Positions 32,301 to 41,732 of a stretch of 58,122 nucleotides of DNA are shown piece after piece; positions within the stretch are counted from its first letter, which is position 1; the number at the start of each line of letters is the position of its first letter. The stretch is taken from positions 1-58,122 of the forward strand of contig JAQWLN010000070.1 in NCBI GenBank assembly GCA_029247265.1. The letters run 5' to 3'. A program made the position numbers and the translations under genes. The DNA is from Fuerstiella sp. (GTDB lineage Bacteria > Planctomycetota > Planctomycetia > Planctomycetales > Planctomycetaceae). A model generated the notes under the pieces. The model did not search any database. It saw only the letters and a list, made by a program, of their open reading frames with translations, and was not told the origin of the DNA.

Positions 32301-35300
32301 TTGATTCAACGACTGAATTGTCTTGTCCTAGTTTGTCTTGGCGGACTGGCGGCCTCTGCTGGCGACCTGCCTCCGGGAGTCGTGAATACCCAACAGGCCA
32401 GCGATGTTTCTCTGTCGCCGCAGGAATCACTGGCACGCATTACAGTTCCTGACGGCTTTCGCGTAACACTGTTTGCCGGCGAACCCGATATCAGACGACC
32501 AATCGCTTTTGATTTCGATGACCGAGGGCGACTGTGGGTCGTTGAGAATTACGCACACCCCGACTGGAAGGCCGACAACACCAGCGATCGGATCATCATT
32601 CTGGAAGATTCGAATCACGACGGGCAGTTCGACCATCGAACCGTCTTCTGGGACAAAGGTCGTTACCTGACCGGCCTGGCCGTTGGGCACGGCGGCGTGT
32701 GGATTGCCAACACGCCGGAGCTGTCATTTCTGCCGGACGTCAACCGTGACGATGTTCCGGATTCTGAACCGGTTGTCATGCTGGATGGATTTCAAAATTC
32801 CAGCAACAACGTTGTGAACAATTTTCACTGGGGTCCCGACGGCTGGTTGTACGGAGCCATCGGCCTGTCCTCAAAATCGCTCGTCGGCAAACCAGGAACA
32901 GCAGAAGAACTCCGGACCAGCATCACGCGGGGCATCTGGCGATTTCACCCGATCGACCACATCTTCGAAAAAGTGGCCGAAGGAATGGTGAATCCCTGGG
33001 GAGCGGACTTCAACGAATATGGTGATCTGATCACATCCAACACCGTGCTGGCTCATCTGTGGCACATCGTTCCCGGCATGTATTGTGAACGGCGAGCGTC
33101 AGAACAGAGCAACCCCTTTGCCTACGAACGCATCCAATCCATCACCGATCACTTGCACTGGGGCGGAGGCGGCTGGCAGGCCTCTCGCGCGCCGACAAGT
33201 GGAAAAGGTAACCGCCGGAAATCATCACCCCACGCAACGGACGATCCGGACAGCCATTATCACACGCATTCAGTGGCGGGCGGGGGCCACGCTCATTGTG
33301 GAGCAATGATCTACCTGGGCGACAACTGGCCCCGGAAGTATCGCGGCACTTTCTTTACGAATAATCTGCACGGCAACAGAGTGAACAACGATTTGCTGGT
33401 GCCCACAAAGTCGACATATGTCGGCATACACGGCGAGGACTTCCTGTTCGGCAACGACCCGTGGTTTCGAGGCATGTCGATCAAGTACGGCCCGGACGGC
33501 GGTGTGTACGTTTCTGACTGGCACGACATCGGCGAATGCCATGACAGTGACGGCAGTCATCGCAGCAGCGGCCGCATCTACAAAGTTGTCTTCGGTCAGC
33601 CATCGCGTCCTCTGCCAGACCTGCAGCAACTCAGCAATTTCGAACTGGTGGAGTTGCACCAGCATCCCAACGAGTGGTACGTTCGACACGCCCGCAGAAT
33701 TCTTCACGAGCGGGCAGGAGCAGACCTCGCCGCCGTCAGTCGGCGACTGCTCGTTATCTTTGGCGATGAAGAGGATGAGCTGTTCAAGCTGCGGCTACTC
33801 TGGACACGGCATGTCGTTGACGGCCTGAACGAAGCAGAATTGGTCGCTTTACTCAGCCATCGCAGCGAGCACGTGCGTCGCTGGTCGGTTCGTTTTCTGA
33901 CGGACCGCCTGCAACAGGAGTCCTCTGCTCTGCCGCAGGTCGTGTTCAGCCACTTCCGGAACATGGCTTACCACGATTCGTCACCGAAAGTTCGCCTTGA
34001 ACTGGCCTGCGCGCTGCAACGGGTCAGCAACGATCACCGCATGGCAATCGCCGAAGGATTGGTCTCTCACGCCGAAGACGCCACGGACTCCTACCTTCCG
34101 CTGATGATCTGGTATGGCATCGAACCGGCCGTCGCAACCGACACGACTGCCGCTCTGAAACTGGCCGCAGCTTCGCGCCTGCCACTTGTCCGACGACACA
34201 TCGCCCGTCGAGTCATTGACATCGAAGCGCCACCGATCGTCGACGTTGTTGATGCCGCATCGAATAACCCCGATGAGACCATCCGGCTTGATCTGTTGCA
34301 GGGAATGCTCGACGCACTGGACGGTCGTGGCCAGCAATCGGCCCCTGATTCATGGGGCAGACTCTATTCACAGGTGTCATCCGCCAGGCAACCATTGCTA
34401 AGGTCCGTGGCAGTCCGTCTGGCCATCATCTTTGGCGACCAATCGGCCATCGCCCGTCTCCGCGAAACGACGCTTGACCAAACAAATGTTGCCGTTGATC
34501 GCCTTGATGCACTGGGTGCACTGCTGCAGGTCAAGAGCGGCGCGCCGGTGGAGATGCTGCACCAGCTGGTGGCCGAAGATGCCGCTCTGCGGCACGAGGC
34601 TCTTCGTGCACTGGTGATCAACAACGCGCCTGCCACAGCCCGTGTGCTGTTAGACCACTATGCGAAATTCTCACACGACGAAAAACAGAGCGCCATCAGT
34701 GTTCTGGCAACTCGCCGCAGTTTCGTCGAAACGCTGCTGTCCGCCATTGAAGACAGCCGAGTCAATCGCACCGACGTTTCCGCGTTTGCGCTGCAGCAGC
34801 TCAGAGCTTTCAACATTCCAGATCTGCAGTCAAGAATCGAAGAACTATGGGCAGACGACGCTCAACAGCTGCAGAAGTCAGACCAGATCGCTCATTACAC
34901 ATCACTGATGTCTGCTGGTTATCTTGCCAGCGGGAACGTCAACGCGGGCCGGCTTGTGTTCGCACGCACGTGCGCTAAGTGCCACACTCTGTTTGGCGAA
35001 GGGGGCACGATTGCTCCGGACCTGACGGGTTCCGGAAGAAAAAAAACGGACTACGTTCTCAGCAATCTGATCGATCCCAGCGCCGAAATCGATCGGGCTT
35101 ATCGACTGACCACGGTCCTCACAACAGACGGACGACTGCTGAGCGGATTCATGGTGCAGCAGGACGACACCTGGCTGGTCGTCCGCACTCAGGACGCCCG
35201 AATCCGATTGGCGATGAAGGAAGTTGAAGAGATTATCACCTCGAACACGTCAATGATGCCGGAAGGAATGCTTCGCGACTTTACCGATCAGCAGGTAAGA

Positions 35301-35366
35301 GACCTGCTTGTTTACCTGGGCCATTCAAAACAGGTTCCGCTGCCGGAACCGGCAGCCAGCAATTGA
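32301..35366 (+). CDS. PVC-type membrane-bound dehydrogenase / heme-binding protein
   Basis: 1021 residues with a TTG start supported by a GAGGGG Shine-Dalgarno eight bases upstream and an immediate signal peptide (LVLVCLGGLAASA). The N-terminal half is the PVC membrane-bound dehydrogenase propeller domain: VPDGFRVTLFAGEPDIRRPI, FDFDDRGRLWVVENYAHPDW, HWGPDGWLYGAIG, MSIKYGPDGGVYVSDWHDIG. The middle (about 440-860) is alpha-helical and HEAT-like. The C-terminus is a c-type heme domain with CAKCH at about 891-895, GTIAPDLTGSGRKKTDYVLS and LLVYLGH. Such proteins are abundant in Planctomycetota/Verrucomicrobia and are thought to oxidise sugars or alcohols in the periplasm. It slightly overlaps a longer frame of the next gene. 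Confidence 0.92.
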   Translation: MIQRLNCLVLVCLGGLAASAGDLPPGVVNTQQASDVSLSPQESLARITVPDGFRVTLFAGEPDIRRPIAFDFDDRGRLWVVENYAHPDWKADNTSDRIIILEDSNHDGQFDHRTVFWDKGRYLTGLAVGHGGVWIANTPELSFLPDVNRDDVPDSEPVVMLDGFQNSSNNVVNNFHWGPDGWLYGAIGLSSKSLVGKPGTAEELRTSITRGIWRFHPIDHIFEKVAEGMVNPWGADFNEYGDLITSNTVLAHLWHIVPGMYCERRASEQSNPFAYERIQSITDHLHWGGGGWQASRAPTSGKGNRRKSSPHATDDPDSHYHTHSVAGGGHAHCGAMIYLGDNWPRKYRGTFFTNNLHGNRVNNDLLVPTKSTYVGIHGEDFLFGNDPWFRGMSIKYGPDGGVYVSDWHDIGECHDSDGSHRSSGRIYKVVFGQPSRPLPDLQQLSNFELVELHQHPNEWYVRHARRILHERAGADLAAVSRRLLVIFGDEEDELFKLRLLWTRHVVDGLNEAELVALLSHRSEHVRRWSVRFLTDRLQQESSALPQVVFSHFRNMAYHDSSPKVRLELACALQRVSNDHRMAIAEGLVSHAEDATDSYLPLMIWYGIEPAVATDTTAALKLAAASRLPLVRRHIARRVIDIEAPPIVDVVDAASNNPDETIRLDLLQGMLDALDGRGQQSAPDSWGRLYSQVSSARQPLLRSVAVRLAIIFGDQSAIARLRETTLDQTNVAVDRLDALGALLQVKSGAPVEMLHQLVAEDAALRHEALRALVINNAPATARVLLDHYAKFSHDEKQSAISVLATRRSFVETLLSAIEDSRVNRTDVSAFALQQLRAFNIPDLQSRIEELWADDAQQLQKSDQIAHYTSLMSAGYLASGNVNAGRLVFARTCAKCHTLFGEGGTIAPDLTGSGRKKTDYVLSNLIDPSAEIDRAYRLTTVLTTDGRLLSGFMVQQDDTWLVVRTQDARIRLAMKEVEEIITSNTSMMPEGMLRDFTDQQVRDLLVYLGHSKQVPLPEPAASN

Positions 35367-35419
35367 CCGTCCGGCGATCCTCACTTCATCGCTTTGGGCC
35401 CTTCGTGATACTGCCTGCA

Positions 35420-36292
35420 ATGTTCAATATCATGACTCAGTGTAATCGATTTCGCGCACAAACGGTGACCGCCTGTTGCCTGGCCATGCTGGTCGCGTGC
35501 ACCCAGTGCACTGCAGACGAAAATCCTCCCGCGGCAAATTACGTCGACCAAACGTTCATGGCCCAATACGACGGCACTGAGCAGAAGTATGTGCTCGTCA
35601 CGCCGCCGAACTTTTCGCCGGATCAATCGATAGCGATCCTGATTGCGCTGCATGGACATGGTTCAGATCGCTGGCAGTTCATTCGCCAGGGACGAGGTGA
35701 ATGTCGCGCCACACGAGACGTCGCCGCGGCCAACCGAATGATACTGGTTTCGCCAGACTATCGAGCAAAGACATCATGGATGGGGCCAGCCGCTGAAGCC
35801 GACATGCTGCAGATCATTCGAACTCTGAAACAGCAGTTTGACGTGTCGCATGTCATCATCAGCGGCGGATCGATGGGAGGCACAGCCGCGCTGACGTTTT
35901 CTGCACTGCATCCGGACGTGATTGACGGAGTCGTTTCACTGAACGGTACAGCGAATCTTGTCGAGTACGAACGCTTTCAAAACGCCATCGCTGCGTCCTA
36001 TGGCGGCTCAAAGCAGCAAGTCCCCGAAGAATATCGCAAACGCAGTGCAGAATTTTTCCCTAAGAAATTCTCGATGCCGCTGGCCGCGACAACGGGTGGA
36101 CAGGACAACGTTGTGCCCGCCGACAGTGTTCTGCGGCTTCTCAAGAGCATTGGCAGGCGCAACACAAACGTACTCAGCATTCACCGACCCAATGGAGGTC
36201 ACAGCACCAACTACGAGGACACAAAGACGGCCCTGGAATTTGTGATCACCGCCTGCCTCGTGGATCGGCCGCTTGGCAGTAACGAAGAATGA
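35420..36292 (+). CDS. Alpha/beta hydrolase, putative lipoprotein
   Basis: 290 residues from ATG 35420; ATG 35432 is an alternative, and a TTG overlapping the previous stop is less likely. The signal sequence ends in the lipobox L-V-A-C at residues 24-27, so it is probably a membrane-anchored lipoprotein. The alpha/beta hydrolase fold shows LIALHGHGSDRWQF (oxyanion region), IISGGSMGGTAALTFSALHP with the nucleophile Ser, TTGGQDNVVPADSVL with the Asp and HRPNGGHSTNY with the His. It resembles PHB-depolymerase/feruloyl-esterase-like or prolyl-oligopeptidase-type esterases. The substrate is unknown, possibly an ester on plant or algal polysaccharide. It lies 53 bp after the heme protein and may be cotranscribed. 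Confidence 0.88.
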   Translation: MFNIMTQCNRFRAQTVTACCLAMLVACTQCTADENPPAANYVDQTFMAQYDGTEQKYVLVTPPNFSPDQSIAILIALHGHGSDRWQFIRQGRGECRATRDVAAANRMILVSPDYRAKTSWMGPAAEADMLQIIRTLKQQFDVSHVIISGGSMGGTAALTFSALHPDVIDGVVSLNGTANLVEYERFQNAIAASYGGSKQQVPEEYRKRSAEFFPKKFSMPLAATTGGQDNVVPADSVLRLLKSIGRRNTNVLSIHRPNGGHSTNYEDTKTALEFVITACLVDRPLGSNEE

Positions 36293-36304
36293 CGCCAGCG
36301 TCTT

Positions 36305-36384
36305 GTTCCCGGGCTCCGGCCTGGGAACACCTATCCTCGACGCTCCGTTTCGCAAAAATTCGTCCCCAACCGGTGTTTGGGAAC
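36305..36384. repeat. Hairpin-rich repeat at a convergent gene junction
   Basis: GTTCCC (36305-36310) pairs with GGGAAC at 36323-36328 and again at 36379-36384, and a second CCCAAC/GTTTGGG inverted repeat lies inside. Sequences of the type GTTCCC-N-GGGAAC are common dispersed palindromes in several bacterial phyla. It lies between two convergent genes, so it may terminate both. Confidence 0.6.
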
Positions 36385-36447
36385 GAGTATCGAATGCCGC
36401 CCATCATGTTCCGGGCGTCAGCTCGACTCCGCCGCGACCGGCGCCGC

Positions 36448-37824
36448 CTATTTGAACTGCATCGAATAGACGTCAGCGTTTTTGATCGTGAAACGCAGGC
36501 GAATGGTGCCATGACCCAGCGTCGGCTTCTGCTTCCACGCTACCGGGGCATCCACGACATCGCCGTTCAACGATTTTGATTTGCCGATGACTTCGCCTGC
36601 GTCGTTCAGCACTTCCACCGTTAACGCACCGCCATCGTTGGCTAGGTAGTTCAACAACAGCTGCCGCCCGTTGTACTGCAACGGCTTCGTCGTCACGTTG
36701 CCGCCGAGTACGCCACCGCGCAGAGCAACAAATCCGTCCACGCGATAAGTGAATCGTCGAACTCGCCCCGGAGTGCTTTCGTAGTAGTTTTCGGTACCGT
36801 AGATAGAAATTTCGTTCGGCTTGCCGGGCAGCTGAAACATGCCCCAGACCATGTAGTTGCTGCGATTGTGGTTGCGATCCTTCGGAGCTGTGCGAGGAAT
36901 CACTGCGTCGGCATAGCGCTGGAATCTAACTCCGTCGCGACTGGTCATCAGGATCGGTTCAACCTGCTGACTCTTCGGTTCGTATCGCGTGGGAAACCCG
37001 AGGAACAGATGGGGCGCTCGGAAGTACTTCTGAATGGCGTTCGTATACAGATGCTCATTCGGCGTCCCCTTTGCATAAGTCAGATCTGCTTCGTTTTCCC
37101 AACGAATGAAGTCCTTTGATGTGGCCGTGCGAATTGCACGCACTCCGTCACCGAAGTACCGCCAGTATGCTCGGTATTCACTTCGATCCGTGTCCCAGAA
37201 CGCGAGGTTCTGCGAATCGAATGCGCCGTTGGTAATCACGGGCTTTTCCTGACTCTGCGTCCAGTGTATGCAGTCGGGGGATGTGAACGGCACCAGTCCG
37301 CCACCAAAGCTGCCGACACCACCAAACGCCTTGTACTTCTCCTTTGCAGGGGCTGCGGGATTGGTGTCACGAAATGCCGTGAAGTTGTGTGTGCCCGGAC
37401 CCAGCCAGACGATGTTGTTTTCTTTCGAACCATTCCATTCGAAAAGTCCGAGCCTCGGCTTCGTCCAGCGAACACCATCTTTGCTTTCCGCGTAACAGGT
37501 GACTTCCTTGTGAGCAGCCTTCATATTTTCGTCGTGACGCCAGCCTCGATAGCTCATGCGGTAAACATCGCCATCCTGAAACACGGTGTAATAGCCACTG
37601 GTGTTCCCTTCCCACGGCTCGCCGGTTTCGAAGACAACTTCCTGCGGCTCGGGCCGCATCAACTGCCGACTGACGTCTCCATCCATACCGCCAATCAAGT
37701 GATCATCAACGAATAATTCCAGTCGGTTGCCAACGTCGATCGGCTCCTGTGCTGTAGCCGTTGTAGACACGTCAACCGGCATGCACAACGCCGCTACCAC
37801 CATCAGTCTGATGCAAGTTACCAT
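36448..37824 (-). CDS. Secreted GH43/GH32-like five-bladed beta-propeller protein
   Basis: 458 residues with a signal peptide (MVTCIRLMVVAALCMPVDVS...ATAQ). The mature part starts IDVGNRLELFVDDHLIGGMD, a pattern I associate with planctomycete propeller hydrolase-like proteins. Repeated propeller-type strands follow: YYTVFQDGDVYRMSYRGW, CYAESKDGVRWTKPRLGLFE, LVPFTSPDCIHWTQSQEKPV, ILMTSRDGVRFQRYADAVIP. A C-terminal beta-sandwich (about 385-458) has LTVEVLNDAGEVIGKSKSL. It is related in fold to GH32/43/62 enzymes; catalytic residues cannot be assigned. It probably acts on polysaccharide in the periplasm or outside. It is convergent with the alpha/beta hydrolase. Confidence 0.75.
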   Translation of the reverse strand: MVTCIRLMVVAALCMPVDVSTTATAQEPIDVGNRLELFVDDHLIGGMDGDVSRQLMRPEPQEVVFETGEPWEGNTSGYYTVFQDGDVYRMSYRGWRHDENMKAAHKEVTCYAESKDGVRWTKPRLGLFEWNGSKENNIVWLGPGTHNFTAFRDTNPAAPAKEKYKAFGGVGSFGGGLVPFTSPDCIHWTQSQEKPVITNGAFDSQNLAFWDTDRSEYRAYWRYFGDGVRAIRTATSKDFIRWENEADLTYAKGTPNEHLYTNAIQKYFRAPHLFLGFPTRYEPKSQQVEPILMTSRDGVRFQRYADAVIPRTAPKDRNHNRSNYMVWGMFQLPGKPNEISIYGTENYYESTPGRVRRFTYRVDGFVALRGGVLGGNVTTKPLQYNGRQLLLNYLANDGGALTVEVLNDAGEVIGKSKSLNGDVVDAPVAWKQKPTLGHGTIRLRFTIKNADVYSMQFK

Positions 37825-38048
37825 CTTCTGTGATTCCGTTTGCTCGGTTATCGAAACAAAAAAGGCGCCTGAGTTCGAGCGCAGGTTAAGTCTTTCCTAT
37901 GCTCTACTCATGCGAAGCCAGATCATGAAACAAGCTGACTGATTTACCGGAAGGCGAGTCAGACTGAATGCGACGCAGCTCCACAAAATCATACAGAATT
38001 CTGCGCCCGAAACGCAGCACCATGATCATTTAAACGGAACGACAAGGC

Positions 38049-39350
38049 ATGAAACTCCTGCTGACGCTTTCATCAATGGTCGTCACCACGGCGGCGTTCG
38101 CCGTGAACGGCGCAGCGTGCGTCGCAGACGGCACACGCCCGAACTGCCGCAACGAACCCGGCTCTGCCGGTCCGTTAACTGTCGTCTCAGATTTCGAAGG
38201 AGCGTCGGTTACAGATGCTGTCATTGACCAGAACCTGCGGTCAATCAGCTTCATGCCTGGCGGCAACCCCGAACGCGGCTGGCCGTGTTGGTGGTACTTT
38301 CGCATTGACGGCATTTCACCTGGCGAACAGATCACCCTGAAACTGAAGGGGGCAACGGCCTCTGTCGGAAATCAGAAGCCACTGGCAGCGTCATGGGCAA
38401 CGCCGAAACAGGCGACATGGTCCGCCAATGGTCACACGTGGCTGCATACTGACGACGGAAATCGTCACGACGAGTGGATGGTCTACGTGCTTCGTCCCGA
38501 CACCACATCAATTTTTGTCGCCTGGGGCCCGCCCTATACGCCACGCACAGCGACAATGTTCATGAAGGCGATTGGTGCAACATCACCGCATGCAGAAGCT
38601 GGCGAACTCTGCCGTTCGCGCGAAGGTCGCTCAGTGCCGTTGCTTCATGTGCGAGAAGGGCAGCGGTCTGCCAAACAGCGATTCGGTGTCTGGGTTCAGG
38701 CTCGCCAACATGCCTGGGAATGTGGTTCCAGCTGGGTGGCGCAGGGCTTCGCGGAATGGCTTGTCAGTGAAGATCCGGACGCGGCGTGGCTGCGACAGCA
38801 CGCCGATATTTTTGTCGTTCCCGTGATGGATGTCGACAATGCTGCGACAGGCAACGGCGGCAAAAACGCCTTGCCGCACGATCACAATCGAGACTGGTCA
38901 GCCAATCCACACTGGAATGAAGTTCAGGCGGCTCAACGGGTGGTCAGCGAACTGATCGAAGCAGGACGTATGGACGTTTTTCTGGATCTGCACAATCCCG
39001 CACCGGGTGACTCCTCCTTCTTCTACGTTCTGCCGCAGGAACTGCTCCAGGAGCCCATGGTCCGCCTGCGCAACCGTTTTATCGATCTTACGTACAACCG
39101 AATCAGCAGGATCAAACCGCTGATTCCAATGAGTAATAAGCCAAAGATTACCGGCGCTGGCTATCACCCGCTCTGGCGACAAATCAGTTCCAACTGGGTT
39201 GCCATGAACGGTAATCCCCACACTGTCAGCCTGTGCCTGGAAACTATCTGGAACTACACGAACAGCACGACGGATGGCTATCGAGCGGTGGGAGCGAGCC
39301 TTGCGGCTGCCGTTCGTGACCACCTGGGCGAACAGACCGCACGCGAATGA
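38049..39350 (+). CDS. Secreted M14-family zinc carboxypeptidase-like protein
   Basis: 433 residues with a signal peptide (MKLLLTLSSMVVTTAAFAVN). An N-terminal beta domain (about 45-170; LTVVSDFEGASVTDAVIDQN, WWYFRIDGISPGEQITLKLK) resembles the domain before the catalytic part of cytosolic-carboxypeptidase-like M14 proteins. The catalytic domain shows the first zinc pair in RQHAWECGSSW (H-x-x-E), PHDHNRDWSANPHWNEV, and the third ligand in VFLDLHNPAPGDSSFF; the C-terminal Glu is probably in SLCLETIWN. An AAGG-type Shine-Dalgarno lies just before the ATG. The family removes C-terminal residues from peptides; the substrate here is unknown. The next plus-strand gene is the sulfatase 145 bp away. 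Confidence 0.88.
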   Translation: MKLLLTLSSMVVTTAAFAVNGAACVADGTRPNCRNEPGSAGPLTVVSDFEGASVTDAVIDQNLRSISFMPGGNPERGWPCWWYFRIDGISPGEQITLKLKGATASVGNQKPLAASWATPKQATWSANGHTWLHTDDGNRHDEWMVYVLRPDTTSIFVAWGPPYTPRTATMFMKAIGATSPHAEAGELCRSREGRSVPLLHVREGQRSAKQRFGVWVQARQHAWECGSSWVAQGFAEWLVSEDPDAAWLRQHADIFVVPVMDVDNAATGNGGKNALPHDHNRDWSANPHWNEVQAAQRVVSELIEAGRMDVFLDLHNPAPGDSSFFYVLPQELLQEPMVRLRNRFIDLTYNRISRIKPLIPMSNKPKITGAGYHPLWRQISSNWVAMNGNPHTVSLCLETIWNYTNSTTDGYRAVGASLAAAVRDHLGEQTARE

Positions 39351-39495
39351 TTCATTTTCGCCGCTGACGAGTGCTATGCCCTGTCTGGTCGAGTAAGCTC
39401 CTGAATGGCGACAGGTTCGCCGACATTCTTCGTCCGAAGCCCCATCACAGTGCGTTTGAATATCGCGTCATAACAAAACCAGTCAAGTGGCTCAT

Positions 39496-41685
39496 ATGAA
39501 ATCCATCCTGATAATTCTTCCGACGCTGTTGTTTTCGATCGGAAGTCTCTTCGCTGATGAACGTCCCAACATCGTCTTCTTCTTTGCCGATGATCAGACG
39601 GTCAGCACAATCGGTTGCTATGGGAACTCCGTTGTTCAGACACCTAACCTCGATTCCCTGGCAGCACGAGGCACACGATTCGAAAACGCCTTCGTGAGTC
39701 ACTCCATCTGCTGGGTGAGTCGTACTACGATCTTGACCGGCCTGATCGGTCGCAGCTACGGCACATCTGCCAACCCGGACCAGGCACGGCCCGACGCTGT
39801 TGAAACATTGCACCCGGACCTGCTGAGGGAGAGTGGCTACCGTACCGGTTACTTCGGGAAATGGCATGCCAAGATGCCCAGAGGCTACCGCAAAGAAGAT
39901 CACTTTGATGAATTCGAAGCAATCGGACGCAACCCGTTCTACAAGAAACAACCGGATGGCAGTCTGCGGCACGAAACAGAATTGATCGTCGATCGCGGGA
40001 TCGAGTTCCTTAAGAATCAACCGAAGGACAAGCCTTTCGCGCTGAACATGTGGTTCAATGCCTGCCACGCTGAAGACAGCGATCGTCGCCCGGGCATTGG
40101 CGCATTTCCATGGCCTCGAGCAGTCGACGGAATGTATGACGACATTGAAATTGCCCCGCCTCGGTTGAACGATCCGGCGATCTTTGATGCACTGCCTGAC
40201 TTTCTGAAAACGACCATCAACCGCGAACGTTTCTTCTGGCGGTGGAACACCGATCAGAGGTATCTGACGAATATGCGAGCCTACTACCGCATGGTCAGCG
40301 GCATTGACGGTGCCATTGGTCGATTCATGAACGCACTGGAAGAAGCGGGGCTGGCGGACAATACCATCATCGTCTATTCCGCCGACAACGGTTATCACAT
40401 GGGCAATCGAGGCCTGGCCGGCAAGTGGTCGCATTTCGAAGAATCACTGCGAGTGCCTCTGATTGTGGCTGACCCACGCGTTCCAAAGTCTCAACGCGGC
40501 AAGGTCACTGACGCGCTGGCCCTGAATCTTGATCTGCCGGCCACGTTTCTTGACTGGGCGGACGTTGCAGTGCCCGATCGTTATCAGGGACACAGCCTGC
40601 AACCGGTCGTTTCCAGCGGCAAGCCTGCCCACTGGCGAACGGAAACCTTCCACGAGCACTTTGCCGTTCGTACTCGCATTCCGCCATTCGAAGGTCTGCG
40701 AAACGAACGGTTCAAGTACGTGCGCTACTTTGATCACGGCAATCGTGAGTTTCTACACGATCTGAAGAATGATCCCGATGAACTGGTGAATCTCGCCAAC
40801 GACCCGAAACACGCGAAAACGCTGACCGCCATGCGCAACCGCACGACTTCGCGTGTGAAGGAAGTCGGCGGGCCGCTTGATCCGCTGAAGGCTAAGTTCA
40901 CAGCTTCCACCGTTCCTCACCCAGAGGCGGCCGCAGCAGTTGGCTCAAGACCTGACAAGGACGGGTTCGTACGCGTTTTTGATGGTAAGTCGCTGCGGCG
41001 GTGGACGGGTGACACGAATTACTGGTCGGTCGAAGACGGAGCCCTCACCGGCGTGACGGACGGTTCTCTGAAGACGAATCGTTTCATCACGTGGAAAGAT
41101 TCCACGATCCGCAATTTCGATCTGCGGGTTAAGGTGAAAGTCACAGCCGGAGGCAACAGCGGCATCCAGTATCGAGGAACATCACGTCCTGATCTGGGAC
41201 TGGACATCGTCACAGGTTACCAGTGCGACGTTGTCGCAAACACACCGCAGTACAACGGCATGCTCTACGAAGAACGAGGCCGCCGGATCCTGTCGCATAC
41301 CGGCGAAAAAGTCATTATCGATCCTGCAGGACAGCCGTGGGTTGTGGGACAAATGCCCGTGAAGGAATTTACTCCCGACGAGTGGCACGACTTCCGTGTT
41401 CTGGTTCGCGGCAATCATCACCAGCACTGGATCGACGGACACCAGACCGCCGACCTGATCGATCTGGACGAAGCCGGCCGAGTCCTGGAAGGTGTTCTGG
41501 CCGTGCAGGTTCATGTCGGACCCGCAATGAAGATTCAGTACAAAGATTTCCGAATCAAACACCTGCCGGACCACCTGACACTGCAGACTGCCGACGCGCA
41601 CCCCATTCCAAAGAAATCTTATGGCGTTCGCCCCCAGGGACGATTGCCGAAGGACTGGAGGCCACCTGTTTACGGTGAGCAGTAA
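39496..41685 (+). CDS. Sulfatase fused to a 3-keto-disaccharide hydrolase (DUF1080) domain
   Basis: 729 residues from ATG 39496. Signal peptide (ILIILPTLLFSIGSLFA), then a type I sulfatase domain: DERPNIVFFFADDQ (metal Asp pair), active-site HSICWVSRTTILTG with Cys72 as the formylglycine precursor and Arg76, YFGKWHAKMP, IVYSADNGYHMGNRGLAGKW with the later metal Asp/Asn. The Cys-x-Val-Ser-Arg form replaces the usual Pro. A C-terminal DUF1080/3-keto-glycoside hydrolase domain begins near residue 490: FVRVFDGKSLRRWTGDTNYW, WSVEDGALTGVTDG, GGNSGIQYRGTS, GYQCDVVANTPQYNGMLYEE. One exported protein could thus remove sulfate and cleave an oxidised sugar. Very typical of Planctomycetota catabolism. 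Confidence 0.93.
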   Translation: MKSILIILPTLLFSIGSLFADERPNIVFFFADDQTVSTIGCYGNSVVQTPNLDSLAARGTRFENAFVSHSICWVSRTTILTGLIGRSYGTSANPDQARPDAVETLHPDLLRESGYRTGYFGKWHAKMPRGYRKEDHFDEFEAIGRNPFYKKQPDGSLRHETELIVDRGIEFLKNQPKDKPFALNMWFNACHAEDSDRRPGIGAFPWPRAVDGMYDDIEIAPPRLNDPAIFDALPDFLKTTINRERFFWRWNTDQRYLTNMRAYYRMVSGIDGAIGRFMNALEEAGLADNTIIVYSADNGYHMGNRGLAGKWSHFEESLRVPLIVADPRVPKSQRGKVTDALALNLDLPATFLDWADVAVPDRYQGHSLQPVVSSGKPAHWRTETFHEHFAVRTRIPPFEGLRNERFKYVRYFDHGNREFLHDLKNDPDELVNLANDPKHAKTLTAMRNRTTSRVKEVGGPLDPLKAKFTASTVPHPEAAAAVGSRPDKDGFVRVFDGKSLRRWTGDTNYWSVEDGALTGVTDGSLKTNRFITWKDSTIRNFDLRVKVKVTAGGNSGIQYRGTSRPDLGLDIVTGYQCDVVANTPQYNGMLYEERGRRILSHTGEKVIIDPAGQPWVVGQMPVKEFTPDEWHDFRVLVRGNHHQHWIDGHQTADLIDLDEAGRVLEGVLAVQVHVGPAMKIQYKDFRIKHLPDHLTLQTADAHPIPKKSYGVRPQGRLPKDWRPPVYGEQ

Positions 41686-41732
41686 TCACAACTGCGTTTG
41701 CTTACAGAACAACGGCACGAAACTGCAACCTG

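Noticed and set aside
39445-40434. Long minus-strand open frame (329 codons) opposite the sulfatase
   Set aside because: It is antisense to a sulfatase with clear catalytic motifs; its translation shows no domain or signal and comes from codon bias of the real gene.
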